Both the position numbers and the translations under genes were made by a program. This document shows positions 1 through 6,286 of a DNA stretch of 13,520 nucleotides, one piece after another. The notes under the pieces are model-generated. The model searched no databases, was not told the origin of the DNA, and worked only from the letters and a program-made list of their open reading frames with translations. The stretch covers positions 7,238-20,757 of the forward strand of contig MEZG01000019.1 of assembly GCA_001775965.1 (NCBI GenBank), written 5' to 3'. Source of the stretch: Candidatus Bathyarchaeota archaeon RBG_13_60_20. Lineage in GTDB: Archaea; Thermoproteota; Bathyarchaeia; TCS64. Positions within the stretch are counted from its first letter, which is position 1; each line of letters opens with the position of its first letter.

Positions 1-20
1 AACAGCACTAGCTTGCTCAT
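1..20 (-). CDS. 5' end of a further gene, possibly DsrH/TusB-like (partial)
   Basis: An ATG lies nine bases past the stop of the DsrF-like gene, preceded by a GGTGGTG ribosome-binding-like stretch (about positions 22-28). Only six codons (MSKLVL) are inside the window, so the product cannot be identified from its own sequence. Its place after DsrE-like and DsrF-like genes suggests a DsrH/TusB-type subunit, because the dsrE-dsrF-dsrH order is standard for that trimer, and a short hydrophobic first strand fits the fold. That identification is inference from gene order only. Confidence 0.4.
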
Positions 21-28
21 GGCACCAC

Positions 29-367
29 CTAGAACACGAGGCTGACCTCGGCCCAGCCGAGGAGCCAAGCTATCTTCTCCCTGTCCGCCCTCACTGCGCC
101 CTCCACCAGGTCGGCGTCGGCCAGCCCTTTGGCCCTCAGGGACTCCGAGTCTACATGCATCTCTACATCCAGGTCTGGCATGTCGGCCAGGAGCTTGCCC
201 GTCAGGGTCTTGTCCACGCCGTCCAGTGCAGCGTAGACCCCGTCGCCCATCCACACAACCTTCACCTCGTGCTCCCAGAGGCCGGCCGCCGTCCTAAGCG
301 CCTCATAGTAGTTGAGGCTGGTGAAGGGCCGTGATCTGATTACGATGAGTGTCTTTTTCTCTGCCAT
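29..367 (-). CDS. DsrF/TusC-like sulfur relay protein (DsrE superfamily)
   Basis: This is a 112-residue protein, the usual length for the DsrE/DsrF/DsrH superfamily. It opens with a hydrophobic first strand (KTLIVIRS), followed by a helix carrying SLNYYEALRTAAGL and a second strand with the family-like VVWMGDGVYAAL segment (about residues 36-48). It contains no cysteine at all. That matches DsrF/TusC subunits, which are structural partners, rather than DsrE/TusD, which carries the persulfide. The start ATG directly abuts the stop of the preceding DsrE-like gene (TAG then ATG), so the two are almost certainly translated together. The probable role is as a structural subunit of a cytoplasmic sulfur-transfer complex fed by TusA. 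The superfamily call is firm; the DsrF assignment rests on gene order and the lack of cysteine. Confidence 0.72.
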   Translation of the reverse strand: MAEKKTLIVIRSRPFTSLNYYEALRTAAGLWEHEVKVVWMGDGVYAALDGVDKTLTGKLLADMPDLDVEMHVDSESLRAKGLADADLVEGAVRADREKIAWLLGWAEVSLVF

Positions 368-724
368 CTAGCCCGCCCCCGTGAAGCTGATCACGGCGTC
401 AGCCTCCGCCAGCGACTCGCTCAGGTCGAATATGCCGCCGATGTCCATGCCCTCGGGGATGTCCTTCTCAGATACGCCCCTGAGCTCCATACATACCCTG
501 CAGCCGCTGAACTTGGCGCCCGACTCCATCAGCTCCCTGATCTTGCGGCTCACGGAGTCCACTTGGAAGGGCTCTCCGCTCTGGCTCTTCAACGGGTTGT
601 AGACGCCATCCATCATCAGGTAGACGTCCACTTGGTGTCCTTTAGCCAGGGCTGCCCTGGTGATCTCCAGTGCGTTGTCTACGGCCTCGTGCTGGAACGG
701 GGACTCGCAGAGGAGTATGAGCAT
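368..724 (-). CDS. DsrE/TusD-like sulfurtransferase subunit
   Basis: This is a 118-residue DsrE-superfamily protein. The N-terminus (MLILLCESPF) is a first strand followed by the helix NALEITRAALAKGHQV, then VYLMMDGVYNPL. A CRVC pair (Cys75 and Cys78) lies before MELRGV, the position where DsrE/TusD proteins carry the persulfide-accepting cysteine. The frame is open up to a GTG at 742 that directly follows the previous stop. I chose the ATG at 724 because a GGTG lies about six bases upstream of it, whereas no Shine-Dalgarno-like sequence precedes the GTG. With the longer start the protein has 124 residues. It sits between a DsrE2-like and a DsrF-like gene with no spare bases, so it is probably part of one persulfide relay with TusA. 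Confidence 0.75.
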   Translation of the reverse strand: MLILLCESPFQHEAVDNALEITRAALAKGHQVDVYLMMDGVYNPLKSQSGEPFQVDSVSRKIRELMESGAKFSGCRVCMELRGVSEKDIPEGMDIGGIFDLSESLAEADAVISFTGAG

Positions 725-742
725 CCTGCCCACCGGGCTCAC

Positions 743-1165
743 CTATATGAAGAGCTGGACGTCGGCGTCCATGGCTATGTCCAGGAAGGTTGCTGCACCC
801 ACGATCTCATCCACCTCGGGGATGAGGTCATCCTTCTTGACGTCCATGATCGCCATCGTCGTGCTGCACGCGTATATCTTAACGTTCCCGGTGCTCCTGC
901 TCATGGCGAGGAGCTCGGTCAGGGTCGGCGTGCCCACCTTCTTGATCTTGTCCTTCATCATGCCTGTGCCGACGCTCATGATGCCGGGTAGCTTGGCAGA
1001 GTCCAGGCCCCCCTTCTTCAGGGCGTTGAGGCCCCAGAAGGTGAAGAACAGGTGCACCTCGGCGTCCATGGCGCCCCCGGTGCTACTCAGCATGAACACG
1101 GGGTACAGCTTGTCCAGGGTGCCGCTGTGGACGATTATAGCCATCTTCTTCGGTTTCTCGCTCAC
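743..1165 (-). CDS. DsrE2-like (DsrE/DsrF/DrsH family) sulfur carrier protein
   Basis: This 140-residue protein resembles the DsrE2/DrsE_2 family, often annotated as peroxiredoxin family or DsrE/DsrF/DrsH-like. Visible hallmarks are an N-terminal strand and Ser-Gly turn (AIIVHSGTLDKLYPVF), the FFTFWGL segment (residues 40-46) and a single cysteine, Cys100, in the strand-turn IYACSTTM. Cys100 is the probable persulfide carrier. The C-terminus ends on a hydrophobic strand (VQLFI). Family members exchange sulfane sulfur with TusA in dissimilatory sulfur metabolism of archaea such as Metallosphaera. The GTG start directly follows the tusA stop codon and is supported by an AGAGGTGA ribosome binding site (1171-1178) inside the last tusA codons. 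An in-frame ATG seven codons later is less well placed. Confidence 0.82.
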   Translation of the reverse strand: MSEKPKKMAIIVHSGTLDKLYPVFMLSSTGGAMDAEVHLFFTFWGLNALKKGGLDSAKLPGIMSVGTGMMKDKIKKVGTPTLTELLAMSRSTGNVKIYACSTTMAIMDVKKDDLIPEVDEIVGAATFLDIAMDADVQLFI

Positions 1166-1402
1166 CTAGCTCACCTCTATGAGGAACGAGTAGACGCCAG
1201 AGTTCTCGGAGGTATCCACGAGCCTGTTACCCGTCTTGCTGGCCCACGCTGGGATGTCCCTTACGCTGCCCGGGTCCGTGGCCATGAGCCTGAGGACCTG
1301 CCCTGGCTTCATGACCTTTGTCGCCTTCTTGAGCTGCACTATGGGGATGGGGCAGTACATGCCCTTGCAGTCGAGTTCAACGTCAACCTTAGTTCCAACC
1401 AT
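1166..1402 (-). CDS. tusA: TusA family sulfurtransferase
   Basis: This 78-residue protein is typical TusA/SirA length. Near the N-terminus it carries the family signature DCKGMYCPIP, in which Cys17 of the CPxP motif is the persulfide-bearing residue; Cys12 is an extra cysteine frequent in archaeal members. The rest fits the beta-alpha-beta fold, with a helix LKKATKVM, a strand LRLMATDPGS and an aromatic-ended last strand (GVYSFLIEV). The frame extends upstream to 1459, but the ATG at 1402 gives the normal family N-terminus, and a TATA-like element at 1434-1441 would place transcription start about ten bases before it. TusA hands sulfane sulfur between donors and acceptors. The three DsrE-type genes that follow immediately are its likely partners. 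I see no hdr or rhodanese genes within the window. Confidence 0.9.
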   Translation of the reverse strand: MVGTKVDVELDCKGMYCPIPIVQLKKATKVMKPGQVLRLMATDPGSVRDIPAWASKTGNRLVDTSENSGVYSFLIEVS

Positions 1403-1456
1403 AATACTTACCGAATGGTAGATTCGGACTGTAGTATTTAACCATATGGTAAATAC
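1403..1456 (-). promoter_or_regulatory. tusA promoter with two dyad elements
   Basis: Read on the minus strand, a TATA-like TTAAATAC (1434-1441) lies about 26 bases before a predicted start at about 1411. Two inverted repeats overlap it. One has 7-base arms GTATTTA/TAAATAC (1450-1456 and 1434-1440) around a core containing the palindrome ACCATATGGT (1441-1450). The other has 6-base arms CCGAAT/ATTCGG (1411-1416 and 1422-1427) around five bases, lying between the TATA element and the start. This geometry fits a repressor operator. The TATA element coincides with the stop codon of the upstream Nudix gene. Promoter function and regulation are inferred from layout only. Confidence 0.5.
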
Positions 1457-1890
1457 CACTCCTGCCTCAGCACCTTCTCCACGAACCTTCTGGTCGCGGG
1501 CATCATGTCCACCGAGTCGAGGCCGCTCAGCGGCACCCAGCGGGCGTCCGGCGCATCCGAGCTTGGGTGGACCTCGCCCCCCATGTACTCGCAGAGGTAC
1601 TCGAACAGAATGTAATGGTACTTGACCCTGCCCGCGTCGTCCCTTGCGACGCTGTCAAGGACAGCAACTAGTTTCAGGGGCCTGACGGCCACACCCGTCT
1701 CCTCGGCCACCTCTCGGACCAAGGCCTCCTCCAAAGTCTCACCCACCTCCACGGCCCCGCCCGGGAGCCCCCACTTGCCCTCGGAGGGCGGTTTGCCCCT
1801 CACACTCAGCAGTATGCTTCCTCGGTGGATGATCATCCCTGCCACCCCCGGAATGGGGCGCGCGGGATAGGTCCTGCTCGTGGCGGTCAC
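1438..1890 (-). CDS. Nudix hydrolase
   Basis: The complete Nudix box GX5EX7REUXEEXGU is present from Gly45 to Val67: Glu51, Arg59-Glu60 and Glu63-Glu64 are the metal-binding and catalytic positions. The preceding strands (GVAGMIIHRGSILLSVRG, then GKWGLPGG) are the normal family core. Such enzymes hydrolyse nucleoside diphosphates linked to another moiety in the cytoplasm. The overall pattern resembles small ADP-ribose or NTP pyrophosphatases, but the substrate cannot be read from the sequence. I chose the GTG at 1890, one base past the stop of the oxidoreductase gamma subunit. A GTG at 1923 would overlap that gene by 32 bases and add eleven residues without family character. Its final codons hold the tusA promoter palindrome. 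The link to the neighbouring oxidoreductase or sulfur genes is unknown. Confidence 0.88.
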   Translation of the reverse strand: MTATSRTYPARPIPGVAGMIIHRGSILLSVRGKPPSEGKWGLPGGAVEVGETLEEALVREVAEETGVAVRPLKLVAVLDSVARDDAGRVKYHYILFEYLCEYMGGEVHPSSDAPDARWVPLSGLDSVDMMPATRRFVEKVLRQEWYLPYG

Positions 1891-1891
1891 C

Positions 1892-2428
1892 CTAGACAGA
1901 GCCGTAGCCCTCGTCCAGGGCACGGAGGTTAATCTCCTGCATGCTGGGCCGCATGTTCGCCCGGACGGCGTCCTTGAGGAGCTCCAGGTTCACGGTCTCG
2001 CTGCGCCTCGCAAGCGCCCCGAGGAGCACCATGTTGGCCACGATGGGGTTACCCAGGCGCAGGGATATCTGGCGGGCGGGTACCCCCATCATCTCCACGT
2101 CGCCCCTGACCCTCCCGGCTTCCTCCATGACCTCCGAGTCAACCAAGATCAGGCTGCCCGGCTTGGCCACACCCACGAACTTCTTGAAGGCGGGCAAGCT
2201 CAGGGCGAGAAGCACGTCGCTGTGCTCGAACTGTAGGTCGTTGATCTCCGAGTCACTGACCATGACCTCGCTGCGGCAGCTCCCGCCCCGGGCCTCGGCC
2301 CCGTAGCTGCGGCCGAACATGACCTCGTAGCCCTTCCTGAAGAGGGCGTCGCTGAGGAACTCGCCCGCGGCTAATACGCCCTGGCCGCCTGTCCCGCTTA
2401 TCAGTATGTTCTGCTGCACGCTACTCAC
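1892..2428 (-). CDS. korC: 2-oxoacid:ferredoxin oxidoreductase, gamma subunit
   Basis: This 178-residue protein has the gamma-subunit signature: SGTGGQGV (residues 11-18) followed by a helix and the SYGAEARGGS motif (41-50), as in KorC/VorC-type subunits. The gamma subunit completes the catalytic core that oxidatively decarboxylates a 2-oxoacid to its acyl-CoA with reduction of ferredoxin. The GTG start overlaps the end of the beta-subunit gene by eight bases. A second GTG three codons later has a GGGTGAG stretch at better spacing and is an alternative start. With the three preceding genes it forms a four-subunit enzyme. The 2-oxoglutarate-type name is by overall resemblance; a branched-chain or other 2-oxoacid substrate is possible. 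Confidence 0.87.
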   Translation of the reverse strand: MSSVQQNILISGTGGQGVLAAGEFLSDALFRKGYEVMFGRSYGAEARGGSCRSEVMVSDSEINDLQFEHSDVLLALSLPAFKKFVGVAKPGSLILVDSEVMEEAGRVRGDVEMMGVPARQISLRLGNPIVANMVLLGALARRSETVNLELLKDAVRANMRPSMQEINLRALDEGYGSV

Positions 2429-3437
2429 CCTTCGCCTTCCTCATGATGGCCCGGAGGCTCTCGGTGAACTCCGGGCGCTCGGACCTCTCGAATAGACCCA
2501 CCTCGATCTTCTTCTCCAGGTGGTCCGCGACGCCGCCCACCGAGCTCAATCCGCCCAGCTTCTCCCTTGTGACCTCAGGTTGCTTGGTCTCCACCCTCAC
2601 GACCTGGCCGAAGCCTATGTGGTCGACTATTCTTGCCTTGACGCCTTCCAGCGCCTCCGCCTGAATGAGCGTCTCCTTCACGTCGCCCTTAGGAACCGCG
2701 TATAGGTAGCCTGTCTTGCCCGGGCGGCCCCTGACGTAGGTGCTCTCGCCGAACATCTCGAGGATTCTCGGAGGAAGGCTCTCAAGGGCTCCTCGGAGGT
2801 TGAACACGCGCCTCTGCTGCGTCGGGCACTGGCTCAGTATCTCTATGAAGGAGAAGCCTTTGTGCTGCAGGGCCTCCTTCATGGCGTTGGTGAGCTCCAC
2901 GACGTGGTAGGTGCTCCACTTGGCCACGTAGGTGGCCCCCGCCGCCTTTACAAGCTGGGTTATGTCGAAGGGACTCTCAGGGTTCCCGTAGGGGCTGGTC
3001 ACCGTGGTCTCCCCGTGGAGCGTCGTGGGGGCGATCTGGCCGCCGGTCATGGCGTAGCTGAAGTTGTTCACTAGGAACACCTTGAGGTCGATGTTGCGCC
3101 GCGCGGCGTGTATGAGGTGGTTGCCGCCGATGCCCGCGCCGTCGCCGTCCCCCGTGAACACCACCGTGGTGAGGTCAGGGTTGAACGCCTTTGCCCCCGT
3201 GGCGAAGGCGATGGCCCGGCCGTGGGTCGTGTGCAGGGTGTCGCCGTCGAAGTAGGGGCTCGGTATCCAGGCGCTGCACCCGATGCCTGACACAGCTAGT
3301 ATCCTGTCCTTGTCGATGCCCAGGTCGTCTATGGCCCTCAGGAAGCACTGGAGGATGATGCCGCCGCCGCAGCCCGGGCAGAAAGCCGTGGGCTGTGCCC
3401 TCACGTACCGGTCCCTGTAGTAGTAGAGGCTCTTCAA
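2421..3437 (-). CDS. korB: 2-oxoacid:ferredoxin oxidoreductase, beta subunit (thiamine diphosphate-binding)
   Basis: This 338-residue subunit binds thiamine diphosphate and an iron-sulfur cluster. The cluster ligands appear as CPGC (Cys20, Cys23), GIGC (Cys54) and SQCP (Cys204), the expected pattern for this family. The thiamine diphosphate/Mg site is GDGDGAGIGG (residues 96-105) with the paired asparagines N124-N125, followed by MTGGQIAPTT. The body resembles KorB, but the protein is longer than the roughly 280-300 residues common for it. The extra C-terminal part (about 230-338) includes FERSERPEFTESL, which resembles the usual beta-subunit end. The start is TTG, and the alpha-subunit stop codon lies within the overlapping TTGA. 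In-frame alternatives downstream would remove the N-terminal segment. Confidence 0.9.
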   Translation of the reverse strand: MKSLYYYRDRYVRAQPTAFCPGCGGGIILQCFLRAIDDLGIDKDRILAVSGIGCSAWIPSPYFDGDTLHTTHGRAIAFATGAKAFNPDLTTVVFTGDGDGAGIGGNHLIHAARRNIDLKVFLVNNFSYAMTGGQIAPTTLHGETTVTSPYGNPESPFDITQLVKAAGATYVAKWSTYHVVELTNAMKEALQHKGFSFIEILSQCPTQQRRVFNLRGALESLPPRILEMFGESTYVRGRPGKTGYLYAVPKGDVKETLIQAEALEGVKARIVDHIGFGQVVRVETKQPEVTREKLGGLSSVGGVADHLEKKIEVGLFERSERPEFTESLRAIMRKAKGE

Positions 3438-4564
3438 GCCGCAGCCCCCCTTATCGCCTCCAGGACCTCACGAGCCATGTGAAGCTGCCCCCCGATCTTG
3501 CCAAGCGAGACCACCTTGGTCCTTCCGCAGGCCACCCTCTCCACCTCCCTGACGAGCTTACCGAAGTTCATCTCGACGACGATGACGGCGTCCACCTGGT
3601 CGGCTAGCGCCGAGACATCCTCCTCGGGGAAGGGCCAGATGGTCTTGAGCCTGAATAGGCCCGCCTTGATGCCCTCCCCGCGGGCCTGGTTGACGGCCTC
3701 CAAGCTGGGTCGGGCGCTAGCGCCGAAGCTCAGGACCGCCACCTCCGCGTCCTCCATCTGGACCCTGTGGATGTCCCTGATCTTGGGCTCGGCGTTCAGT
3801 ATCTTGTCCCTGATCCTGTAGACCGTCATCTGGTGGTACTGCGGGGTGACGATCCTCATACCGTCGGGCCTGTGGGTACTGCCCGTGACGAGGAGCCTGT
3901 GGCCCTCCCCGAAGGCTGGCATCTCCGGGACCAGGCTGGGGTCGTCCGTTCCCCACGGCGTACTGCTCTTGCTGGTCGGCTTGCGCCTGTCTACAACCTC
4001 CACTTTTTCGGGGACGACCAGCTTCTCCTGTATATGTGCCACGAGCCCGTCGCTCATCAGCATCACCGGAGTCCTGTAGGCCTCGGCAAGGTTGAACGCC
4101 CTGACCGTGAGGTCGAACATCTCCTGGACGCTCCAGGGGCTTATGGCTATCACCTCGTAGTCGCCGTGGGCACCGTACCTGGCCTGGTAGATGTCCTGCT
4201 GGCTCGGGTCGGTGGACTGACCCGTGGAGGGGCCGCTGCGCTGCACGTTCACCACTACCAGGGGCGTCTCCGTCATGTGCGCGTACCCTATGTTCTCCTG
4301 CATGAGGCTGTACCCGGGGCCGCTCGTCGCGGTCATGGCCTTGGCTCCGGCCCAGGAGGCGCCTATGACGCTGGACATGCTGGCTATCTCGTCCTCCATC
4401 TGCAGGAACACGCCCCCCACCTTGGGCAGCTCAGCTGAAAGGTGGTGGCTGATCTCGCTGGCCGGGGTGATCGGGTAGCCCGCGAAGAACCTGCACCCCG
4501 CCCGCAGCGCTCCCTCCGCGCAGGCCACGTTCCCCAGAGTCAGGTGCCTGCCGGGTTCAAGCAT
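3434..4564 (-). CDS. korA: 2-oxoacid:ferredoxin oxidoreductase, alpha subunit
   Basis: This 376-residue alpha subunit matches KorA. It has the YPITPASEI motif (residues 30-38), MEDEIAS (56-62), TSGPGYSLMQENIG (80-93) and VQRSGPSTGQST (about 108-119). These line the thiamine diphosphate pyrimidine site and the substrate pocket. A C-terminal alpha/beta domain (about 270-376) contains VAVLSFGASARP and VIVVEMNFGKLVREV, the usual transketolase C-terminal-like region. The ATG start overlaps the end of the ferredoxin-like gene by eight bases, and the stop overlaps the beta-subunit start by four, so translation of the three genes is probably coupled. The family favours 2-oxoglutarate, giving succinyl-CoA, CO2 and reduced ferredoxin; the exact substrate is inferred. 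Confidence 0.92.
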   Translation of the reverse strand: MLEPGRHLTLGNVACAEGALRAGCRFFAGYPITPASEISHHLSAELPKVGGVFLQMEDEIASMSSVIGASWAGAKAMTATSGPGYSLMQENIGYAHMTETPLVVVNVQRSGPSTGQSTDPSQQDIYQARYGAHGDYEVIAISPWSVQEMFDLTVRAFNLAEAYRTPVMLMSDGLVAHIQEKLVVPEKVEVVDRRKPTSKSSTPWGTDDPSLVPEMPAFGEGHRLLVTGSTHRPDGMRIVTPQYHQMTVYRIRDKILNAEPKIRDIHRVQMEDAEVAVLSFGASARPSLEAVNQARGEGIKAGLFRLKTIWPFPEEDVSALADQVDAVIVVEMNFGKLVREVERVACGRTKVVSLGKIGGQLHMAREVLEAIRGAAA

Positions 4565-4790
4565 CGCCTTGTTCCTCCACGTTGACAGCGAAGTCCGGGC
4601 AGTAAAGCTCGCACCACCTGCAGCCGATGCAGTCCCCCTCGGGTATGGGCTTGGTGCCGCCCAGGGCTGTCTTCTTATCCGACTCCTTCAATATCTTCCC
4701 CCCTCGGGTGTTGCACATGTGGACACAGATGAGGCAGCCCTTGCACTTGTCCTCGTCTATTGCCACGCTGAACCTCTTAACCGTCGCCAA
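4557..4790 (-). CDS. korD: 2-oxoacid:ferredoxin oxidoreductase, delta (2x[4Fe-4S] ferredoxin-like) subunit
   Basis: This 77-residue protein has two CxxCxxCxxxC clusters: Cys16, 19, 22 and 26, and Cys54, 57, 60 and 64. The second lacks the proline that usually follows the last cysteine of the first motif but has CPD after Cys64. This is a bacterial-type dicluster ferredoxin fold, acting as the electron-exit subunit of the four-subunit oxidoreductase. It is the first gene of the operon. The TTG at 4790 lies only one base past a GAGGTG, which is unusually close. A GTG eight codons further (4766) has a GAGGT at good spacing and would give a 69-residue protein beginning just before the first cluster, so either start is possible. 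Confidence 0.87.
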   Translation of the reverse strand: MATVKRFSVAIDEDKCKGCLICVHMCNTRGGKILKESDKKTALGGTKPIPEGDCIGCRWCELYCPDFAVNVEEQGDA

Positions 4791-4860
4791 ACACCTCGAA
4801 ACCTTGGATCTGAGATAATTGCGGAAGGAGGAATAAAACAGTGAGGGTCAGGCACGCAAC
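4791..4860 (-). promoter_or_regulatory. promoter region of the 2-oxoacid oxidoreductase operon
   Basis: This 70-base gap follows the end of the cyclodeaminase-family gene. On the minus strand it holds an AT-rich TTTTATTC (4831-4838) that can serve as a TATA box, with predicted initiation near 4808, and a GAGGTG (4792-4797) just before the first start codon. The gap and the TATA-like element suggest that the oxidoreductase genes are transcribed separately from the upstream gene. Read-through from it cannot be excluded. Confidence 0.45.
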
Positions 4861-5811
4861 CTACGCGCCCAGCTTTCTAAGGACCAGGTTAGCGACGCTG
4901 CTGTCCTGTATGGCTATGCCAACCGACTTGAACACCGTGATTCCGTCCTCAGGCGTCCTTCCCTTCTTCCGGCCTGAGACCAGCTCCTTGAGCTCCGCGT
5001 ATATGTGGTCCTCGGTGATGGCCCCCTCCCTGATGGGAATGAGCACGTCTCCAGCCTCCAGCATTATGCCTTCCCTGTCGTCTATGACCAGCTTGGACTC
5101 GACCACCGTCGCGGTGTCCAGCTCCCTCCAGTCGGGGTAGAAGGCCCCTATGGCGCTGACGTGAACCCGGTCCTTCAGCCACTTCCGGCTGACAACGGGG
5201 ACGCTGCTGGTTGTTGCCGTCAGCACAATGTCGGCGTCCCTGCAAGCCTCCTCGCCTGTCGAGGCTGGTTTAACCTCTACGCCCAGCATCGCCGACATCT
5301 CCTCCGCGAACCGTCTCCGGGCATCCGGGTAGATATCGTAGATGTAGACCCTCTCTATGTCGCGTACGGTGCAGGCGGCCCACGTCTGGGTCCGCCCCTG
5401 CACGCCCGCCCCGAATATAGCCACGGTGGACGCGTCCTCGGGGGCGAGGTACCTGGCCGCGACGCCCGTGATGGCGCCGGTCCTCATGGCGGTGAGGTAG
5501 GTGGCATCCATGAACGCCTTAACGGCCCCCGTCCTTGGATCGTTCACCACGAGCCACGCAGCTGTGGTGGGGAGCCCCTTCCCCCTGTTGTCAGGGTATA
5601 TGCTTATGATCTTCGTAGCCTGGGCGTCCAGCCCCGTGAGGTAGCTGGGCATGAAGCTGATGCTGCCGTTGTACCTTGGCACCATGATGGTTGACCGCGG
5701 GGGCATCACTACTCTGCCCTCGGCGTGCTCCTTGAACGCCTCCTCCACCGTGTCCACCGTCTCCTCCATGGTGATGAGCTTCGCTACGTCGCCGTCTGAG
5801 AGGAATAGCAT
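4861..5811 (-). CDS. ornithine cyclodeaminase / alanine dehydrogenase family (mu-crystallin fold)
   Basis: This 316-residue protein has the family layout. An N-terminal substrate domain carries MPPRST and the MPSYL segment with Lys67. The signature YLTAMRTGAITGVAARYLA (residues 105-123) precedes a Rossmann NAD(P) site, GAGVQG (134-139). SAIGAFYPDWRELD (219-232) corresponds to the conserved acidic catalytic segment. Members interconvert cyclic imines, ornithine/proline or alanine/pyruvate using NAD(P)H. The archaeal branch includes alanine dehydrogenase and ketimine reductases, and motifs alone do not settle the reaction. I chose the ATG at 5811. A TTG three codons earlier is possible, but the TATA box at 5840-5848 predicts initiation around 5817, giving a very short leader before the ATG. 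Confidence 0.88.
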   Translation of the reverse strand: MLFLSDGDVAKLITMEETVDTVEEAFKEHAEGRVVMPPRSTIMVPRYNGSISFMPSYLTGLDAQATKIISIYPDNRGKGLPTTAAWLVVNDPRTGAVKAFMDATYLTAMRTGAITGVAARYLAPEDASTVAIFGAGVQGRTQTWAACTVRDIERVYIYDIYPDARRRFAEEMSAMLGVEVKPASTGEEACRDADIVLTATTSSVPVVSRKWLKDRVHVSAIGAFYPDWRELDTATVVESKLVIDDREGIMLEAGDVLIPIREGAITEDHIYAELKELVSGRKKGRTPEDGITVFKSVGIAIQDSSVANLVLRKLGA

Positions 5812-5839
5812 GGGTACCAAGACTAGGTGCGGGCCTCGC

Positions 5840-5848
5840 TATAAAAGC
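5840..5848 (-). promoter_or_regulatory. TATA box of the cyclodeaminase-family gene
   Basis: The minus strand reads CTTTTATAG, close to the archaeal TATA consensus. Its centre is about 33 bases before the ATG at 5811. With the usual 25-27 base spacing, transcription starts near 5817, leaving a leader of only about six bases and little room for a ribosome binding site. Initiation on a nearly leaderless mRNA is likely. Confidence 0.6.
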
Positions 5849-5889
5849 ATCAGCCCCACCCATTTGAGCCTGCCACCCGTGCCCCCAAA

Positions 5890-5948
5890 CAAAAAAATAT
5901 AAGCCCCCGGGGCAAAAACATCTATACCTCCTCCACTAAACATATAAT
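5890..5948 (+). promoter_or_regulatory. two candidate TATA boxes before sepF
   Basis: The plus strand has two AT-rich elements before sepF. The distal one, AAAATATAA (5894-5902), would start transcription near 5925. It is followed directly by a GC-rich inverted repeat, GCCCC-C-GGGGC (5903-5913), which could act as an operator. The proximal one, CATATAATG (5941-5949), is centred about 27 bases before the sepF ATG at 5972 and would give a leaderless transcript. A weak GAGG (5958-5961) would be available only on the longer transcript. Confidence 0.5.
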
Positions 5949-5971
5949 GAATTCACAGAGGCTGAGACCAG

Positions 5972-6283
5972 ATGAAGGGCATGCTCGACCGACTCGTAGG
6001 CAAGGCCGACGAGAACGGCGAACTCTCCGGCACCCGCTACATCAAGGCAATACCCCTCAGAGCCTACGAGGACATAGACGTCATCAAGGCAGAGGTGCGG
6101 GCGGGCAACATCGTCATCTGCAACGTGGCCCCCCTCGCCAAGCACAACATAGAGGACGTTAAGCGGGGGATCAACGAGCTCAACGAGTACGCCCAGAGCA
6201 ACGAGGGGGACATAGCCCGGCTCGGCGAGGAGCGGGTCATCATCACCCCCAAGAACGTGAGGATCTGGCGCGGCAAGGAGTAG
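5972..6283 (+). CDS. sepF: SepF-like cell division protein
   Basis: This 103-residue protein matches archaeal SepF (DUF552). A short N-terminal segment, MKGMLDRLVGK, could form the amphipathic membrane-targeting helix. A linker follows, then the SepF core (about residues 22-100) with TRYIKAIPLRAYEDIDVIKAEV, a central strand GNIVICNVAPL, a helix DVKRGINELNEYA, and the conserved end GDIARLGEERVIITP. SepF anchors FtsZ to the membrane at the division site, so the cell should have FtsZ, although no ftsZ is in this window. It is divergent from the cyclodeaminase-family gene and convergent with the aCPSF1 gene, whose stop lies three bases beyond its own. The start is the first ATG in frame and fits the predicted leaderless promoter. 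Confidence 0.88.
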   Translation: MKGMLDRLVGKADENGELSGTRYIKAIPLRAYEDIDVIKAEVRAGNIVICNVAPLAKHNIEDVKRGINELNEYAQSNEGDIARLGEERVIITPKNVRIWRGKE

Positions 6284-6286
6284 GCC

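Noticed and set aside
1403..1459. Longer tusA start at 1459 adding 19 residues
   Set aside because: The extra residues lie across the TATA-like element and both dyads, and are not part of the TusA fold. ATG 1402 gives a normal-length protein.
3767..4438. Long plus-strand open frame (about 223 codons) antisense to korA
   Set aside because: It mirrors the alpha-subunit gene, which has intact family motifs. The composition (many His, Gly, Arg, Val, Leu) is typical of antisense frames in GC-rich genes, with no domain visible.
5005..5694. Plus-strand open frame of about 229 codons opposite the cyclodeaminase-family gene
   Set aside because: The minus strand has the complete enzyme with Rossmann and substrate motifs, and the antisense translation has no family character.
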